A stretch of 64,000 nt of DNA from Maribacter sp. MJ134 (GCF_003970695.1 NZ_CP034570.1:2976001-3040000), one strand, 5' to 3'; shown: positions 1-9,587, numbered from the stretch's first letter. The notes: generated by a model from the sequence alone, not told the origin. Translations and numbers: made by a program.

Positions 1-160
1 AAATGGCGAACCATGAAAAAATTAAGGTGACATCACCGTAAGTACCAGGAGGCATTACGGAGGTATAGATGGGCACTAGCAAAAATGATAGCATCCTAGG
101 TAAAACGGTTGCCAAGCCATAAATGGCCGTTTGCTTAAAAAGTTTTTTCAGCGGATTCAA
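1..160 (-). CDS. Polysaccharide flippase (MOP superfamily), N-terminal fragment
   Basis: The reverse strand opens a reading frame that runs off the left edge. It reads NPLKKLFKQTAIYGLATVLP, followed by hydrophobic segments with PRMLSFLLVPIYT and PPGTYGDV. This is the usual N-terminus of flavobacterial Wzx-like polysaccharide export proteins, which flip lipid-linked oligosaccharides across the inner membrane. No ATG lies in frame after the upstream stop; the first sensible start is TTG at 158-160, giving M-N-P-L-K. The rest of the protein is outside the window. The family call rests on about 53 residues, so the substrate cannot be said. Confidence 0.72.
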   Translation of the reverse strand, partial: MNPLKKLFKQTAIYGLATVLPRMLSFLLVPIYTSVMPPGTYGDVTLIFSWFAI

Positions 161-211
161 ACACCTAACATTAAGGCCTCAAAAGTACCCAATTACGGTG
201 GTTAAACAAAG

Positions 212-658
212 TTAGTTTTTTGGTTTCCCCTTGTATAATAGGGGTTGTTTTTCTTTTATCCCTGTTATCTTGGTGTATTTTAACTTACCATTTTCAATAT
301 AACTGAGAACCGCATCGGTAGCCCCTAATTCCAAAGCTGTAGTTTCAGCCGACCCCCCTTTAGAATTCGGTATTTTGGCCATAGCGTAATTTGCACCGTC
401 GACTTGTTCCATGGTCACTTGAGCTTGCTTACCCCTGAAGAAAATTTCTTTCATTACTACATCACTTGCATTATCCATAGTAACCGGAATTTTAACCGCA
501 ATACCGCTTCCACTACTTTCCAAACCACCACTATATACCTGGCAGGACGCATTCCCTAATTCAAACGGAATTTCCGTTTGTAATTTTTTTTGTGAAGAAC
601 AGCTAAAAAGTCCCAAGAGCATAATGCAGATTATATATTTAAAACGTCCCATGTACAT
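212..658 (-). CDS. Small predicted lipoprotein, function unknown
   Basis: A 148-residue protein with a hydrophobic N-terminus ending in the lipobox LFSC (Cys20 from the first ATG), so it is probably a lipid-anchored envelope protein. A second ATG two codons downstream (652) would also serve. The mature part is polar and has no motif I recognise; it contains GGLESSGSGIAVKIPV and ends in a lysine-rich tail. It lies on the same strand as the flippase start and after the sigma-factor operon, but 96 bp separate it from the latter, so co-transcription is uncertain. No function is proposed. Confidence 0.7.
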   Translation of the reverse strand: MYMGRFKYIICIMLLGLFSCSSQKKLQTEIPFELGNASCQVYSGGLESSGSGIAVKIPVTMDNASDVVMKEIFFRGKQAQVTMEQVDGANYAMAKIPNSKGGSAETTALELGATDAVLSYIENGKLKYTKITGIKEKQPLLYKGKPKN

Positions 659-754
659 GTCTTATTTGGTTTTTGTAAAGATATGCGAATATGTGTTAAT
701 TTCAGTCACTTACCATAAAACCAAAAGTGATGCCAATAGTACGATTAAAAGAGA

Positions 755-1309
755 CTATTGTTGCAACCGCTTTATTTCTTGCATTTCTTTTTGTATTTGC
801 TTGGCAATGAAAATACCCAAAACAATTAATGATACTAGACCGGATATTATTATGTACGTATAAAATCCAGAAGACAAATTAGCTTTAAAAAGTGGCAAGA
901 GTATTAGAAACCCAACAACATACCCCAGAACAATTGCGGGTGTCCATATAAAATGAACATTTTTCCTGCGTTTATAATAACTAACAAGGGCATTCTTATA
1001 GTCGTTGTAATTTGAAAGGGTATTCAATTTTCCTAGTTGTTTTATACTTAAAACTTCCAGTAACATACGAATCAACAGTGTACCTACCATTAGGGCCAGG
1101 CCTAAAATGACTTGATTGTTTTCATATCCGGAGATATAGATAAAAAAGAATACTAATATTATCGCTGTAATGGCAAGGATCACGTTCGTAATTTTTTGCT
1201 TATCCTTTACTCTTTTTATTCCTTGTAACAACTCTTTAAATCCTTGCTCCGTGGCTTCAGCCCCTGGCTGATTTTTCCAATTTGATTGTAACTTCTCAAA
1301 ATTATTCAT
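755..1309 (-). CDS. Four-helix membrane protein paired with the ECF sigma factor (possible anti-sigma partner)
   Basis: A 184-residue protein with a soluble N-terminal stretch of about 35 residues (starting MNNFEKLQSNWKNQPG) and about four transmembrane helices: ITNVILAITAIILVFFFIY, the VILGLALMVGTLLI region, IWTPAIVLGYVVGFLILLPL and IIISGLVSLIVLGIFIA. Its start overlaps the end of the sigma-factor gene by 8 bp, implying translational coupling. A short cytoplasmic head followed by membrane helices, encoded directly after an ECF sigma gene, fits a membrane-bound regulator that holds the sigma factor. It lacks a recognisable zinc-type anti-sigma motif (HxxxCxxC), so this role is inferred from context only. 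Confidence 0.7.
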   Translation of the reverse strand: MNNFEKLQSNWKNQPGAEATEQGFKELLQGIKRVKDKQKITNVILAITAIILVFFFIYISGYENNQVILGLALMVGTLLIRMLLEVLSIKQLGKLNTLSNYNDYKNALVSYYKRRKNVHFIWTPAIVLGYVVGFLILLPLFKANLSSGFYTYIIISGLVSLIVLGIFIAKQIQKEMQEIKRLQQ

Positions 1310-1796
1310 TGTTTACGCATTTTGTTAATTGACTTTTGATCCGATGTATTCGTGTGCGGATTGCTTCGTGTTTTATTCCTATGATTTCAGAAATCTCTTT
1401 TTGTGGCAAACCCTCGAGCTCCAATAAAATAATGGCCTTGTTGGTTTCAGATAAGGTATTGATACATCCATATAACTGCACTAACATTTGATGCTTTTCC
1501 TCTCCCGAATAGGCCTCATGGTGTTCAGGAATATCTTTTATATCGTAGTTAGTTCGATGCTTTTTCTGCTTCCTGAGTTGCGTAAGGCAGGTATTTACTG
1601 TGATTCTATAAATCCAGGTTCCAATACCACTTTCATTACGAAACTGTTCCAAGTTCTCCCAAATTTTAATGAATACATCCTGAGCTACATCTTTCGCCAA
1701 GGCCTGGTCTCCAGAAACGTATCCCATACACAACCGCATCACCTTAGGGTAATTATCCCTATAAATCTCCTTATATCTTTCTTCTGATGGGGTCAT
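1302..1796 (-). CDS. RNA polymerase ECF-type sigma-70 factor
   Basis: A 164-residue protein with the two domains of ECF sigma factors. Region 2 (about residues 10-78) contains AKDVAQDVFIKIWENLEQF and IGTWIYRITVNTCLTQLRKQ. Region 4 (about 105-158) contains LSETNKAIILLELEGLPQKE and ISEIIGIKHEAIRTRIHR, a helix-turn-helix that would read the -35 element. Its start overlaps the stop of the upstream hydrolase gene by one base (TAATG), and its end overlaps the downstream membrane protein by 8 bp. Such factors direct polymerase to a small stress or envelope regulon; the target genes are not visible here. Confidence 0.93.
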   Translation of the reverse strand: MTPSEERYKEIYRDNYPKVMRLCMGYVSGDQALAKDVAQDVFIKIWENLEQFRNESGIGTWIYRITVNTCLTQLRKQKKHRTNYDIKDIPEHHEAYSGEEKHQMLVQLYGCINTLSETNKAIILLELEGLPQKEISEIIGIKHEAIRTRIHRIKSQLTKCVNNE

Positions 1797-2641
1797 TAGT
1801 TCTCTAAGCTATGAAACAATTTTTCTTGAAACCAACTAGGATTGTCATACATGACAAAATGTGCAGTTCCTTCCGCAAATTCTAAATCATAGTCTTCCAG
1901 ATTAGCGTATTGTTTAGCGTAGGTGCTTTTGGCCATTTCTAGGCCGTAGGGTTCCGTTGCGGCCAAAATGGTGACCGGAATATTTATTTTGACAATATCG
2001 GCTCTTAAATCGAGCTTTAATAAATCGGTATACCCATAAACATAGGTTTCCCTATCTGCCTTTAGCATCCAATTCTTGACAAGGACCTGTTTCTCCTTGT
2101 TTAGGGTCATTCCGGAAGCCATTTGCTCTGCCATTGCTTCAAATGCCTTAGCCTCCATGGAAAGCATTTGTTTGTTCCAAGGACTTTCGTAGGCGAGGGC
2201 TTCACTGTCATAGTTAGGTATCATAAGCGCCCCGGTCGCAGGTAGTGCATCTATAATAATAAGTTTTGAAAGGGCGTGGTCATTTTCGGTAGCCAACCAG
2301 AGGCCTAAGGTTCCGCCGAGACTATGTCCCAGAACAACTACATTTTTAAGATTTTGATTTTTAATATAACTTTCTACGCCTTCCTTTATTTTTGGGAACC
2401 AAGGTTTTTCAACTACAGGAACCTCTCCAAAGCCAGCAAAGGTAAAAACATGGCATTCGTAATCTTTAGAAAGCGCTGCCACCGTAGCTTCCCACACTTC
2501 TCCTGTGCACGTAAATCCTGGAAAAAGTAATATAGGCTGACCTTTACCTTTTACCTCTACTTCAAAAGGGTATTGCTGTGCGGTACCGCATAATGTGATC
2601 AGTAAAATGCTTAACGTAAGTATTCTTCGAATTGTTTTCAT
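1796..2641 (-). CDS. Secreted alpha/beta hydrolase
   Basis: A 281-residue protein beginning with a signal peptide (MKTIRRILTLSILLITLCGT, cleavage near AQQ). The hydrolase core has the oxyanion region ILLFPGFTCTGEVW, the nucleophile elbow VVLGHSLGG with Ser107, a late strand ILAATEPYG carrying the likely acid, and the catalytic histidine in EGTAHFVMYD (His261). It probably acts as an esterase or peptidase-like hydrolase in the periplasm; the substrate is unknown. It is first in a three-gene unit with the ECF sigma factor and its membrane partner, with stop and start overlapping by one base. No -7 box of the TAnnTTTG type was found immediately upstream. Confidence 0.85.
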   Translation of the reverse strand: MKTIRRILTLSILLITLCGTAQQYPFEVEVKGKGQPILLFPGFTCTGEVWEATVAALSKDYECHVFTFAGFGEVPVVEKPWFPKIKEGVESYIKNQNLKNVVVLGHSLGGTLGLWLATENDHALSKLIIIDALPATGALMIPNYDSEALAYESPWNKQMLSMEAKAFEAMAEQMASGMTLNKEKQVLVKNWMLKADRETYVYGYTDLLKLDLRADIVKINIPVTILAATEPYGLEMAKSTYAKQYANLEDYDLEFAEGTAHFVMYDNPSWFQEKLFHSLEN

Positions 2642-2868
2642 AATATATATTTTTAAATGATTTTCCCTTTAGATGACAATTCTTAGAAATGTTACATTTA
2701 AAATGTCCAGAAATCAAAAAAACTTTATTCGGTAAGTAACTTCAGGTCAAGCCCATGAGACATTTGAGGCAAAACCAACAATTATTTCAAAGCCGGCATC
2801 GGGGCATAGTAAATCTTGATTATCGAGTAAACGACCCGCTTTAAAACCGATGAAGTTGAAGGAGAATA

Positions 2869-4104
2869 CTAAGCTACTTCCGTTATTTCGTCCGAGAGGT
2901 CCATGCGTTTCATGGCTAGAGAGGCAAATAAAAAGGCAATGAACAAGAAAAGGGCAGCTAAGGTATAAGAAGCTCCCGGATAATAAATATCGCTTTCAGG
3001 ACGAATGAAATAATAGAAAACAGGTGAGAAAATCAGTTGACCCAATATGGCCGTTACACTTATTAGGCCTGTAATGGCTCCCTGTAGATTGCCCTGCTCC
3101 TTTTCAGAAACTTGATTGGATATAACTCCTTGAACGGTAGGTCCGGCGACACCTCCCAGAGCATACGGAATTAAAAAGGCGTACAACATCCAAGGTGCGG
3201 ACGCTAGAGAGAAGAGAAACATCCCAACTGTCCATAATAGGAAACCTGATATAACAACGGTTCTTTTCCCAAATTTTTTCACAAGTACTCCCACTAAAAA
3301 TCCTTGGGCTATAGCTACCAGAAGCCCAACTACCATGAGAGAAATCCCTATTTCCCTTGGGCTCCAGTCATATCGTTCAATACCATAATACGACCATGTA
3401 GAAGGTAGCGCCTGACCTGCAAGATTTGCTAGGAAGAAAGCAAATATTAAAAGTAGCACCCCTTTATAGTTCCTAAGGCTCACTAAGGAAACCCCAGGAA
3501 TCATCTTTAATACATTTATAGGCCTTCTATTCTCTAGCGTTAACGATTCTGGAACAAAAAACCATCCAAAAAGAAAATTCGCAAAGGTTAGTCCCGCTGC
3601 AATATAGAAAGGCAGCCTAATGTCTAATTCCCCAAAAAAACCACCAATTCCCGGTCCAATGATAAATCCCAATCCAAAAGCTGCCCCGATGAGACCAAAA
3701 TTCTTGGCCTTTTCTTCCTTGGTACTGATATCTGCAATGTAAGCCGATGCAACTGTGAAACTTGCGCCGGTAATTCCCGCAAGGAACCTTCCTAGAAATA
3801 ACCAAGTAATAGTGGGCGCCCAGGCATGTATTAAATAGTCTATACTTAATCCTAAAAGTGCTATTAAAAGAATAGGTCGTCTTCCGAATCTATCGGAAAT
3901 TTCCCCAAGAACGGGTGAGAACAAAAATTGCATTCCAGCAAAAGCGGTAGTTAGCCACATTCCGTAGATAACGGCCATGGCGGTACCCTCACCTGTTAAT
4001 TCCATTATCAAATCCGGAATTATGGGCAGAATTATTCCTATGCCTATAACGTCTACAAGAATGGTGATAAAAATAAAGAGTAGCGCTGTTTTCTTTGATT
4101 TCAT
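2869..4104 (-). CDS. MFS transporter, TetA-like drug/metabolite exporter
   Basis: About 411 residues and 12 hydrophobic segments. It opens with ALLFIFITILVDVIGIGIIL, typical of the TCR/Tet proton antiporter branch of the major facilitator superfamily. Motif A, GEISDRFGRRPILL, follows helix 2. The ATG at 4104 (MKSKKTALL) is preferred over an upstream TTG that would add seven residues. The gene diverges from the sulfatase gene, the two starts being 110 bp apart. The substrate cannot be inferred; TetA-like sequences in this phylum are common and need not confer tetracycline resistance. Confidence 0.86.
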   Translation of the reverse strand: MKSKKTALLFIFITILVDVIGIGIILPIIPDLIMELTGEGTAMAVIYGMWLTTAFAGMQFLFSPVLGEISDRFGRRPILLIALLGLSIDYLIHAWAPTITWLFLGRFLAGITGASFTVASAYIADISTKEEKAKNFGLIGAAFGLGFIIGPGIGGFFGELDIRLPFYIAAGLTFANFLFGWFFVPESLTLENRRPINVLKMIPGVSLVSLRNYKGVLLLIFAFFLANLAGQALPSTWSYYGIERYDWSPREIGISLMVVGLLVAIAQGFLVGVLVKKFGKRTVVISGFLLWTVGMFLFSLASAPWMLYAFLIPYALGGVAGPTVQGVISNQVSEKEQGNLQGAITGLISVTAILGQLIFSPVFYYFIRPESDIYYPGASYTLAALFLFIAFLFASLAMKRMDLSDEITEVA

Positions 4105-4214
4105 GGATAGGGCAAAAATCGGCAAAAAAATAATCCTAGAAAGGAATCTGAAGATGAAAGGTTACAATTTTTAGTATATTCCACTTGAACGCCTATTCTT
4201 TTAAAAAACAAAAG

Positions 4215-5840
4215 ATGAAAAAACTACACTTTACGACAGTACCTCTTCTAGCCTTACTACTGACTGTTTCATGTCAACACAAAGAAGTTGAAAAAAAGGT
4301 GGCCAAAAAACCGAACATTATTTTCATCATGTCAGATGACCACGCGTACCAAGCCATTAGTGCCTACAGTTCCAGACTAATTGAGACCCCCAATATTGAT
4401 AGAATTGCAAAAGGAGGTATCAAGTTTACCAATGCCAGCGTTACGAACTCCATCTGTGCCCCTTCTAGAGCAACAATTCTTACGGGCAAACACAATCATA
4501 TAAACGGAAAGACAGATAATCGGCGACCTTTTGATACCACGCAGGTAACGTTTCCCCAAATCTTCCAAAAGGCAGGTTATGAAACCGCCATGTTTGGAAA
4601 ACTGCATTTTGGCAATAATCCAAAAGGGGTAGATGACTTCATGATCTTACCCGGCCAAGGTAATTATATCAATCCCGATTTTAATACTCCCCATGGAGAC
4701 ACTACCATAACAGGTTACGTTACCGATATTATAACCGATATTACCATAAACTGGTTAGATAAGAAAAGAAATCCCGAAAAACCCTTTATGCTCATGTACC
4801 TGCACAAAGCACCACATCGACCGTGGTGGCCCAGTCCAGAAAAGTTCCAAGAATTTTATGGCAAGACATTTCCAGAGCCTGCAACATTGTTCGACGATTA
4901 TAGTAATAGAGGTACAGCTGCGAAAACCGCAGAGATGAATTTACTGCGTCATATGATGTACAATCACGATAGTAAGATTCGCCCTGACCTTACCGAAAAG
5001 ATGCAGCCAGAACCTGTTGTCCCAGAATTTGAAGGTGCCTTTGACAACCCCTATACCAATAGAGCAACAGACGCCCAAAAAGCGTTGTACGAGCCAATTT
5101 TAGATAAAATCAATAAGGACTTTGAAACCAATTGGCCCCAAATGAACGATGAGGAGAAAATGCGTTGGAAATACCAGAGGTACATGCAAGATTATCTGGC
5201 CTGTATTTCTTCAGTAGACGACAATGTGGGAAGAGTGTTGGATTATTTGGATGTCAATGGACTATCGGATAATACAATGGTTATCTATACCTCTGATCAG
5301 GGCTTTTACTTAGGCGAACACGGCTGGTTCGATAAGCGATTTATCTACGATGAGTCCTTTAAAACACCTCTGCTCATTCGGTGGCCTAATAAAATAAAGC
5401 CCGGTATTACCAATGAGGAAATGGTACAAAACCTTGACTTTGCACAGACCATGTTAGAAGCGGCACAAATTGAAGCTCCAAATGATATGCAGGGTGAAAG
5501 TTTAATGCCCCTATTGACCTCTAATGATACCAATTGGACCAGAGATGCAGTATACTACCATTATTACGAATATCCCGCAGTACATCAGGTAAAAAGGCAT
5601 TATGGTATAGTTACCATTGATCATAAATTAGTCCATTTTTATTATGATGTTGATGAGTGGGAGTTATATGACCGCAAGAAAGACCCAAATGAAATAAACA
5701 ATGTTTATAACGATCCTGCGTACGCTAACGTAGTTGCAGAACTAAAGTTGAAGTTAGAAGATTTACGTAAACACTACGGAGACTCGGATGAACTTAATCA
5801 AAAATATATTGATTTAGACTTGGAGCGCAATATGAAGTAA
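4215..5840 (+). CDS. Type I sulfatase, lipoprotein
   Basis: A 541-residue protein starting at ATG 4215 (MKKLHF); an upstream TTG would put ten polar residues before the signal peptide and is less likely. The signal peptide ends in TVSC (Cys20), so the enzyme is probably lipid-anchored. The formylglycine motif is CAPSR with Cys81, followed by ATILTGK. Metal-binding residues are visible in IIFIMSDDHAY and SDQGFYLGEHGWFDKR, and a C-terminal sulfatase extension contains ELYDRKKDPNE. The enzyme hydrolyses sulfate esters, plausibly on algal polysaccharide. The Cys must be converted to formylglycine by a maturase, and none is encoded here. There is no carbohydrate locus around it. A strong terminator follows. 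Confidence 0.93.
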   Translation: MKKLHFTTVPLLALLLTVSCQHKEVEKKVAKKPNIIFIMSDDHAYQAISAYSSRLIETPNIDRIAKGGIKFTNASVTNSICAPSRATILTGKHNHINGKTDNRRPFDTTQVTFPQIFQKAGYETAMFGKLHFGNNPKGVDDFMILPGQGNYINPDFNTPHGDTTITGYVTDIITDITINWLDKKRNPEKPFMLMYLHKAPHRPWWPSPEKFQEFYGKTFPEPATLFDDYSNRGTAAKTAEMNLLRHMMYNHDSKIRPDLTEKMQPEPVVPEFEGAFDNPYTNRATDAQKALYEPILDKINKDFETNWPQMNDEEKMRWKYQRYMQDYLACISSVDDNVGRVLDYLDVNGLSDNTMVIYTSDQGFYLGEHGWFDKRFIYDESFKTPLLIRWPNKIKPGITNEEMVQNLDFAQTMLEAAQIEAPNDMQGESLMPLLTSNDTNWTRDAVYYHYYEYPAVHQVKRHYGIVTIDHKLVHFYYDVDEWELYDRKKDPNEINNVYNDPAYANVVAELKLKLEDLRKHYGDSDELNQKYIDLDLERNMK

Positions 5841-5869
5841 GCGCCCACTATAAATAGTAATGAAAGCAA

Positions 5870-5895
5870 AAAACCTCACGTTTCTGTGAGGTTTT
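5870..5895. terminator. Bidirectional intrinsic terminator between sulfatase and atpG
   Basis: A perfect 10-bp stem, AAAACCTCAC (5870-5879) with GTGAGGTTTT (5886-5895), closes a 6-nt loop. T-rich sequence follows on the plus strand and A-rich sequence precedes it, so it can stop transcription from both the sulfatase gene and the atp operon, which converge here. Confidence 0.85.
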
Positions 5896-5959
5896 ATTTT
5901 CTTTAGTATTGTAGGAGACATTGCTGCCTGACCAATGACTTTAACAAAATTTTCTGCAT

Positions 5960-6820
5960 TTAGTTATTCAACGCTTCGGCTCCACCAACGATTTCCAAAA
6001 TTTCATTTGTAATTGCAGCCTGTCTTGCCTTGTTGTAGGTAAGTTTTAATTGATTTCTGAGTTCGGTGGCATTATCGGTCGCTTTGTGCATTGCTGTCAT
6101 ACGCGCACCATGTTCACTAGCAAAAGAATCTCTTATTCCCTTATATAACTGTGTCTTTAAGGATTTTGGAATCAATTGTTCTACGATTTCCTCTTTGGAT
6201 GGTTCAAAAATATAATCCGCACTTGCGTTCTCCTCTCCTTCAATAGGAACAATTGGTAAAAATTGCTCTGTCATGATAATCTGGGTTGCGGCATTTTTAA
6301 ACTTATTGTAAACAATTTCAATACGGTCATAAGAACCATTCGTGAACTGCTCCATTAAGCTTTCGGCAATAGCAGCGCTGCGATCAAAGGTTAGGTCGTC
6401 ATATATATCGCTATGGTTTGCAATAACAGTATATTTCTTGCCTAAAAAGTCGTTCGCTTTCTTTCCGATAGCGACAAAATCTACTTGTTTACCGGCATGC
6501 GCTTCCTCTGCCAAATAAGAACATTGTTTAAGTATATTGGTATTAAAAGCGCCACACAACCCTCTGTTTGACGTAATACCTACCACTAATACCTTGTTCA
6601 CGGAGCGATTATCAGAATACTTACTTCCGGAGTCAGCATCCAGACTTGCACTTAGGCTTTGCAATAATTCCGTAAGCTTATCCGCATAAGGTCTCATGGC
6701 CGTAATGGCATCTTGCGCTTTTTTCAATTTTGCAGCAGAAACCATTTTCATGGCACTGGTAATCTGCATAGTTGATGAAACTGATGCTATCCTATTACGT
6801 ATCTCCTTTAAATTGGCCAT
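5960..6820 (-). CDS. atpG: ATP synthase F1 gamma subunit
   Basis: A 286-residue protein that forms the rotating central shaft of the F1 sector. The N-terminal helix NLKEIRNRIASVSSTMQITS and SAMKMVSAAKLKKAQ are the classic gamma signature, the C-terminal helix ends in RQAAITNEILEIVGGAEAL, and TSNRGLCGAFNTNI marks the Rossmann-like domain. Length is normal for the family. It is the last gene of the atp operon, 84 bp after atpA, and is followed by a strong terminator at 5870-5895. The atpD and atpC genes that follow atpG in many bacteria are absent. Confidence 0.97.
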   Translation of the reverse strand: MANLKEIRNRIASVSSTMQITSAMKMVSAAKLKKAQDAITAMRPYADKLTELLQSLSASLDADSGSKYSDNRSVNKVLVVGITSNRGLCGAFNTNILKQCSYLAEEAHAGKQVDFVAIGKKANDFLGKKYTVIANHSDIYDDLTFDRSAAIAESLMEQFTNGSYDRIEIVYNKFKNAATQIIMTEQFLPIVPIEGEENASADYIFEPSKEEIVEQLIPKSLKTQLYKGIRDSFASEHGARMTAMHKATDNATELRNQLKLTYNKARQAAITNEILEIVGGAEALNN

Positions 6821-6835
6821 TTTTCTAGTATTTAG

Positions 6836-6904
6836 TCGTTAGTAATTAGTAATTAAGACTTATTCGGTTCTTAATACTGACTACTTAGTACTTATTTCTA
6901 TTGA
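6836..6904. repeat. Short-period degenerate repeats between atpA and atpG
   Basis: The spacer consists largely of variants of TAGTAATTA and ACTTAGTACTTA (for example TTAGTAATTAGTAATTAAG). It looks like slipped-strand expansion rather than a protein-binding site. No stem with a T run is visible, so it should not block transcription from atpA to atpG. Confidence 0.45.
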
Positions 6905-8482
6905 CTAGTTATATTTTGCAGACAAATCTTTACAAACAGCGGTCAACGTCTCAGTTACCTCATCCGTAAGTTTTCCTGCTTTTAACGTATCTAAAACATC
7001 TCTGTGTTTAGCGTTTAAGAACTCTATGAAATCTCGCTCAAATTCTTTCACCTTTTCAACAGGTACGTCTCTAAGTAAGTTTTTTGAACCTGCATAGATA
7101 ATAGCAACTTGGTCTTCTACGGTAAATGGATCGTTCTGTGCTTGCTTAAGGATTTCAACGTTTCTACGTCCTTTTTCAATGACGTTCAGTGTAGCGGCAT
7201 CCAAATCAGAACCAAACTTTGCAAAAGCTTCCAGTTCACGGAACTGAGCTTGATCTAGTTTTAAGGTACCTGCTACCTTTTTCATGGATTTTATCTGCGC
7301 ATTACCTCCAACACGTGATACGGAAATACCTACGTTAATAGCCGGACGCACACCTTGGTTGAATAAATCTTGCTCCAAGAATATCTGTCCGTCCGTAATT
7401 GAAATCACGTTAGTTGGAATATAAGCTGATACGTCACCCGCCTGCGTTTCAATAATAGGAAGTGCGGTTAATGAACCACCACCTTTTACTATTGGTTTAA
7501 GCACGTCTGGTAAATCGTTCATCTCCTTGGCAATCGCATCATTGTTGATCACTTTTGCGGCACGCTCCAATAATCTAGAATGCAGGTAGAAAACATCCCC
7601 AGGATAAGCCTCACGTCCCGGTGGTCTTCTTAATAACAAAGAAACTTCACGGTAAGCAACTGCCTGTTTGGATAAATCATCATATATAATCAATGCAGGA
7701 CGACCTGTATCCCTGAAATATTCTCCAATAGAGGCCCCTGCAAAAGGAGCATAAACCTGCATTGGCGCTGGGTCAGAAGCGTTAGCAGCTACAATAGTTG
7801 TATACGCCATTGCACCTTTGTCCTCCAATACTTGGGCAATCCCTGCAACGGTAGATGCTTTTTGGCCAATAGCCACATAAATACAATAAACCGGTTCCCC
7901 TGCATCATAAAATTCTTTTTGGTTCAAAATGGTATCGATACAAACCGTAGTCTTACCGGTCTGGCGGTCACCAATAACCAATTCTCTTTGTCCTCTACCT
8001 ACAGGAATCATGGCGTCAATTGCCTTGATACCTGACTGCAATGGCTCTGTTACTGGTTCACGGAAAATAACCCCTGGTGCCTTACGTTCCAGTGGCATTT
8101 CATACGTTTTACCGGAAATAGGTCCTTTACCATCGATAGGAGTTCCTAATGTATTTACCACACGGCCAACAATTCCTTCCCCAACATTGATAGATGCGAT
8201 ACGTTGGGTACGTTTTACGGTAGCTCCTTCACCAATAGCTTTGGATGGACCTAATAGTACAACCCCAACATTATCTTCTTCCAAGTTTAGAACGATTCCT
8301 TCCAAACCACCTTCGAATTCAACTAATTCACCATATTGTGCATTTGCCAAACCGTAGACTCTGGCGATACCATCACCTACTTGCAATACGGTTCCTACTT
8401 CATCTAAAGTAGCGGTTGCATCAAAACCTGATAATTGTTGTTTTAAAATTGCTGAAACTTCAGCGGCTTTTACTCCTGCCAT
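6905..8482 (-). CDS. atpA: ATP synthase F1 alpha subunit
   Basis: A 525-residue non-catalytic nucleotide-binding subunit of F1. The P-loop GDRQTGKT lies at residues 171-178, the N-terminal beta barrel contains [16 protein letters not shown], and the alpha-specific segment [17 protein letters not shown] is intact. It works with beta subunits in the alpha3-beta3 ring, but the beta gene is not in this window. It sits 62 bp downstream of atpH and 84 bp upstream of atpG, and both spacers contain short degenerate direct repeats. Confidence 0.98.
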   Translation of the reverse strand: MAGVKAAEVSAILKQQLSGFDATATLDEVGTVLQVGDGIARVYGLANAQYGELVEFEGGLEGIVLNLEEDNVGVVLLGPSKAIGEGATVKRTQRIASINVGEGIVGRVVNTLGTPIDGKGPISGKTYEMPLERKAPGVIFREPVTEPLQSGIKAIDAMIPVGRGQRELVIGDRQTGKTTVCIDTILNQKEFYDAGEPVYCIYVAIGQKASTVAGIAQVLEDKGAMAYTTIVAANASDPAPMQVYAPFAGASIGEYFRDTGRPALIIYDDLSKQAVAYREVSLLLRRPPGREAYPGDVFYLHSRLLERAAKVINNDAIAKEMNDLPDVLKPIVKGGGSLTALPIIETQAGDVSAYIPTNVISITDGQIFLEQDLFNQGVRPAINVGISVSRVGGNAQIKSMKKVAGTLKLDQAQFRELEAFAKFGSDLDAATLNVIEKGRRNVEILKQAQNDPFTVEDQVAIIYAGSKNLLRDVPVEKVKEFERDFIEFLNAKHRDVLDTLKAGKLTDEVTETLTAVCKDLSAKYN

Positions 8483-8544
8483 GTTTTTATAGATATAAGA
8501 TAAAAGACGTAAAACGTAAAACGTTAGCGCCTAATAAAAGTTAT
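8483..8544. repeat. Short direct repeats between atpH and atpA
   Basis: The spacer contains tandem near copies of an 8-bp unit: AAAGACGT, AAAACGTA, AAACGT. This is the same kind of low-complexity, short-period sequence as in the atpA-atpG spacer. No gene or terminator is visible in it. Confidence 0.45.
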
Positions 8545-9084
8545 TTATAGACTGTTTGTAAATTCTCTTTTAATATTATTCAGTTTGTTCGCGATACTAG
8601 CATCATACTGCAAATCTCCAACACGTAATACGAACCCGCCGATGATACTTTCATCAACTTTGTTTTCGATAGTTACTTCTTTTCCGGTAATAGAGGTCAC
8701 TTGCTTTAAGATTTTCTTTTCCAAAGTAGCGTTCATAGGAACTGCAGTAGTAACGAAGGCTACATCTTTTCCTTTTAGTTGTTCATTAAGGATAATGTAT
8801 TTTAAGGCAACCTCGTTTAGCATAGCCACCCGTTTATTATCCACTAACATTGTAATTAAACCTTCTGAAATGGCATTGCTTCCCTTAAAAATTTTATGAA
8901 GGGCTTCTTTTTTAGAGGTACTAGAAATAACCGGACTGGCCAACATATCTCTTAACTCCTTACTTTCAGAAACTGTCGCCACAACTGCACGCATATCTTT
9001 TTCAACGACATCAGTAGCTTTATTGTCTACTGCCAAATCCAAGATTGCTTTTGCATAACGTATGGCTGCTCTAGATTCGCTCAT
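8545..9084 (-). CDS. atpH: ATP synthase F1 delta subunit
   Basis: A 179-residue peripheral-stalk subunit linking F1 to the b subunits (OSCP homologue). It has the N-terminal helical domain with AIRYAKAILDLA, and the C-terminal portion with the family motif VDESIIGGFVLRVGDLQYDA. Length is usual. It starts two bases after the atpF stop codon, so translation is likely coupled, and it precedes atpA as in other bacteria. Confidence 0.96.
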   Translation of the reverse strand: MSESRAAIRYAKAILDLAVDNKATDVVEKDMRAVVATVSESKELRDMLASPVISSTSKKEALHKIFKGSNAISEGLITMLVDNKRVAMLNEVALKYIILNEQLKGKDVAFVTTAVPMNATLEKKILKQVTSITGKEVTIENKVDESIIGGFVLRVGDLQYDASIANKLNNIKREFTNSL

Positions 9085-9086
9085 TC

Positions 9087-9587
9087 TTAATTCAATTTGA
9101 TATCGCCCAACATTTCATCTACTAGCTTCAACTGCTTGTCCTTACCTGATAATTCCGATTTGATTACCTTCTCCGCAATAGAAACTGAAAGTTCGGCTAC
9201 TTGAGTCTTTATATCGGCTACAGCAGCTTTCTTTTCGCTCTCAATGGTTGCCTTGGCCTGCTGTATCATTTTATCACCTTCAATCTTTGCCTGTTCTTTG
9301 GAATCTGCAACCATCTTTTCTCTTATTTCACGCGCCTCCTTCAGCAAAGCTTCCCGTTCTGCACGAGCCTCTTTTAAAAGATTTTCACTATCCGCCGTTA
9401 CGTTCTGCATTTCTTTCTTCGCGTTCTCAGCGGCTGCCAATGCATCTTTTATACCGTTCTCACGTTCATTTACCGCATTAAGTATGGGTTTCCAAGCAAA
9501 TTTACGCAACAACAACAGCAAGCCTACAAACAGTAATGTTTGCCAAAAAAACAAGCCTAAAGAAAATTCGTTCAATAATTTTTCCAT
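9087..9587 (-). CDS. atpF: ATP synthase F0 subunit b
   Basis: A 166-residue protein with one N-terminal transmembrane helix (FFWQTLLFVGLLLLLRKFAW) and a long charged coiled coil, alanine, lysine and glutamate rich (EARAEREALLKEAREIREK). This is the standard layout of the b subunit that forms the peripheral stalk. It lies between atpE and atpH; an RNA hairpin at 9624-9654 separates it from atpE. Confidence 0.96.
   Translation of the reverse strand: MEKLLNEFSLGLFFWQTLLFVGLLLLLRKFAWKPILNAVNERENGIKDALAAAENAKKEMQNVTADSENLLKEARAEREALLKEAREIREKMVADSKEQAKIEGDKMIQQAKATIESEKKAAVADIKTQVAELSVSIAEKVIKSELSGKDKQLKLVDEMLGDIKLN

Noticed and set aside
2869-4104. Calling the MFS protein a tetracycline resistance gene
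   Set aside because: It shares the general Tet/TCR-branch motifs only; many such transporters in this phylum have other substrates.
7929-8357. 142-aa plus-strand frame opposite atpA
   Set aside because: Proline- and serine-rich antisense of a highly conserved gene; no independent support.
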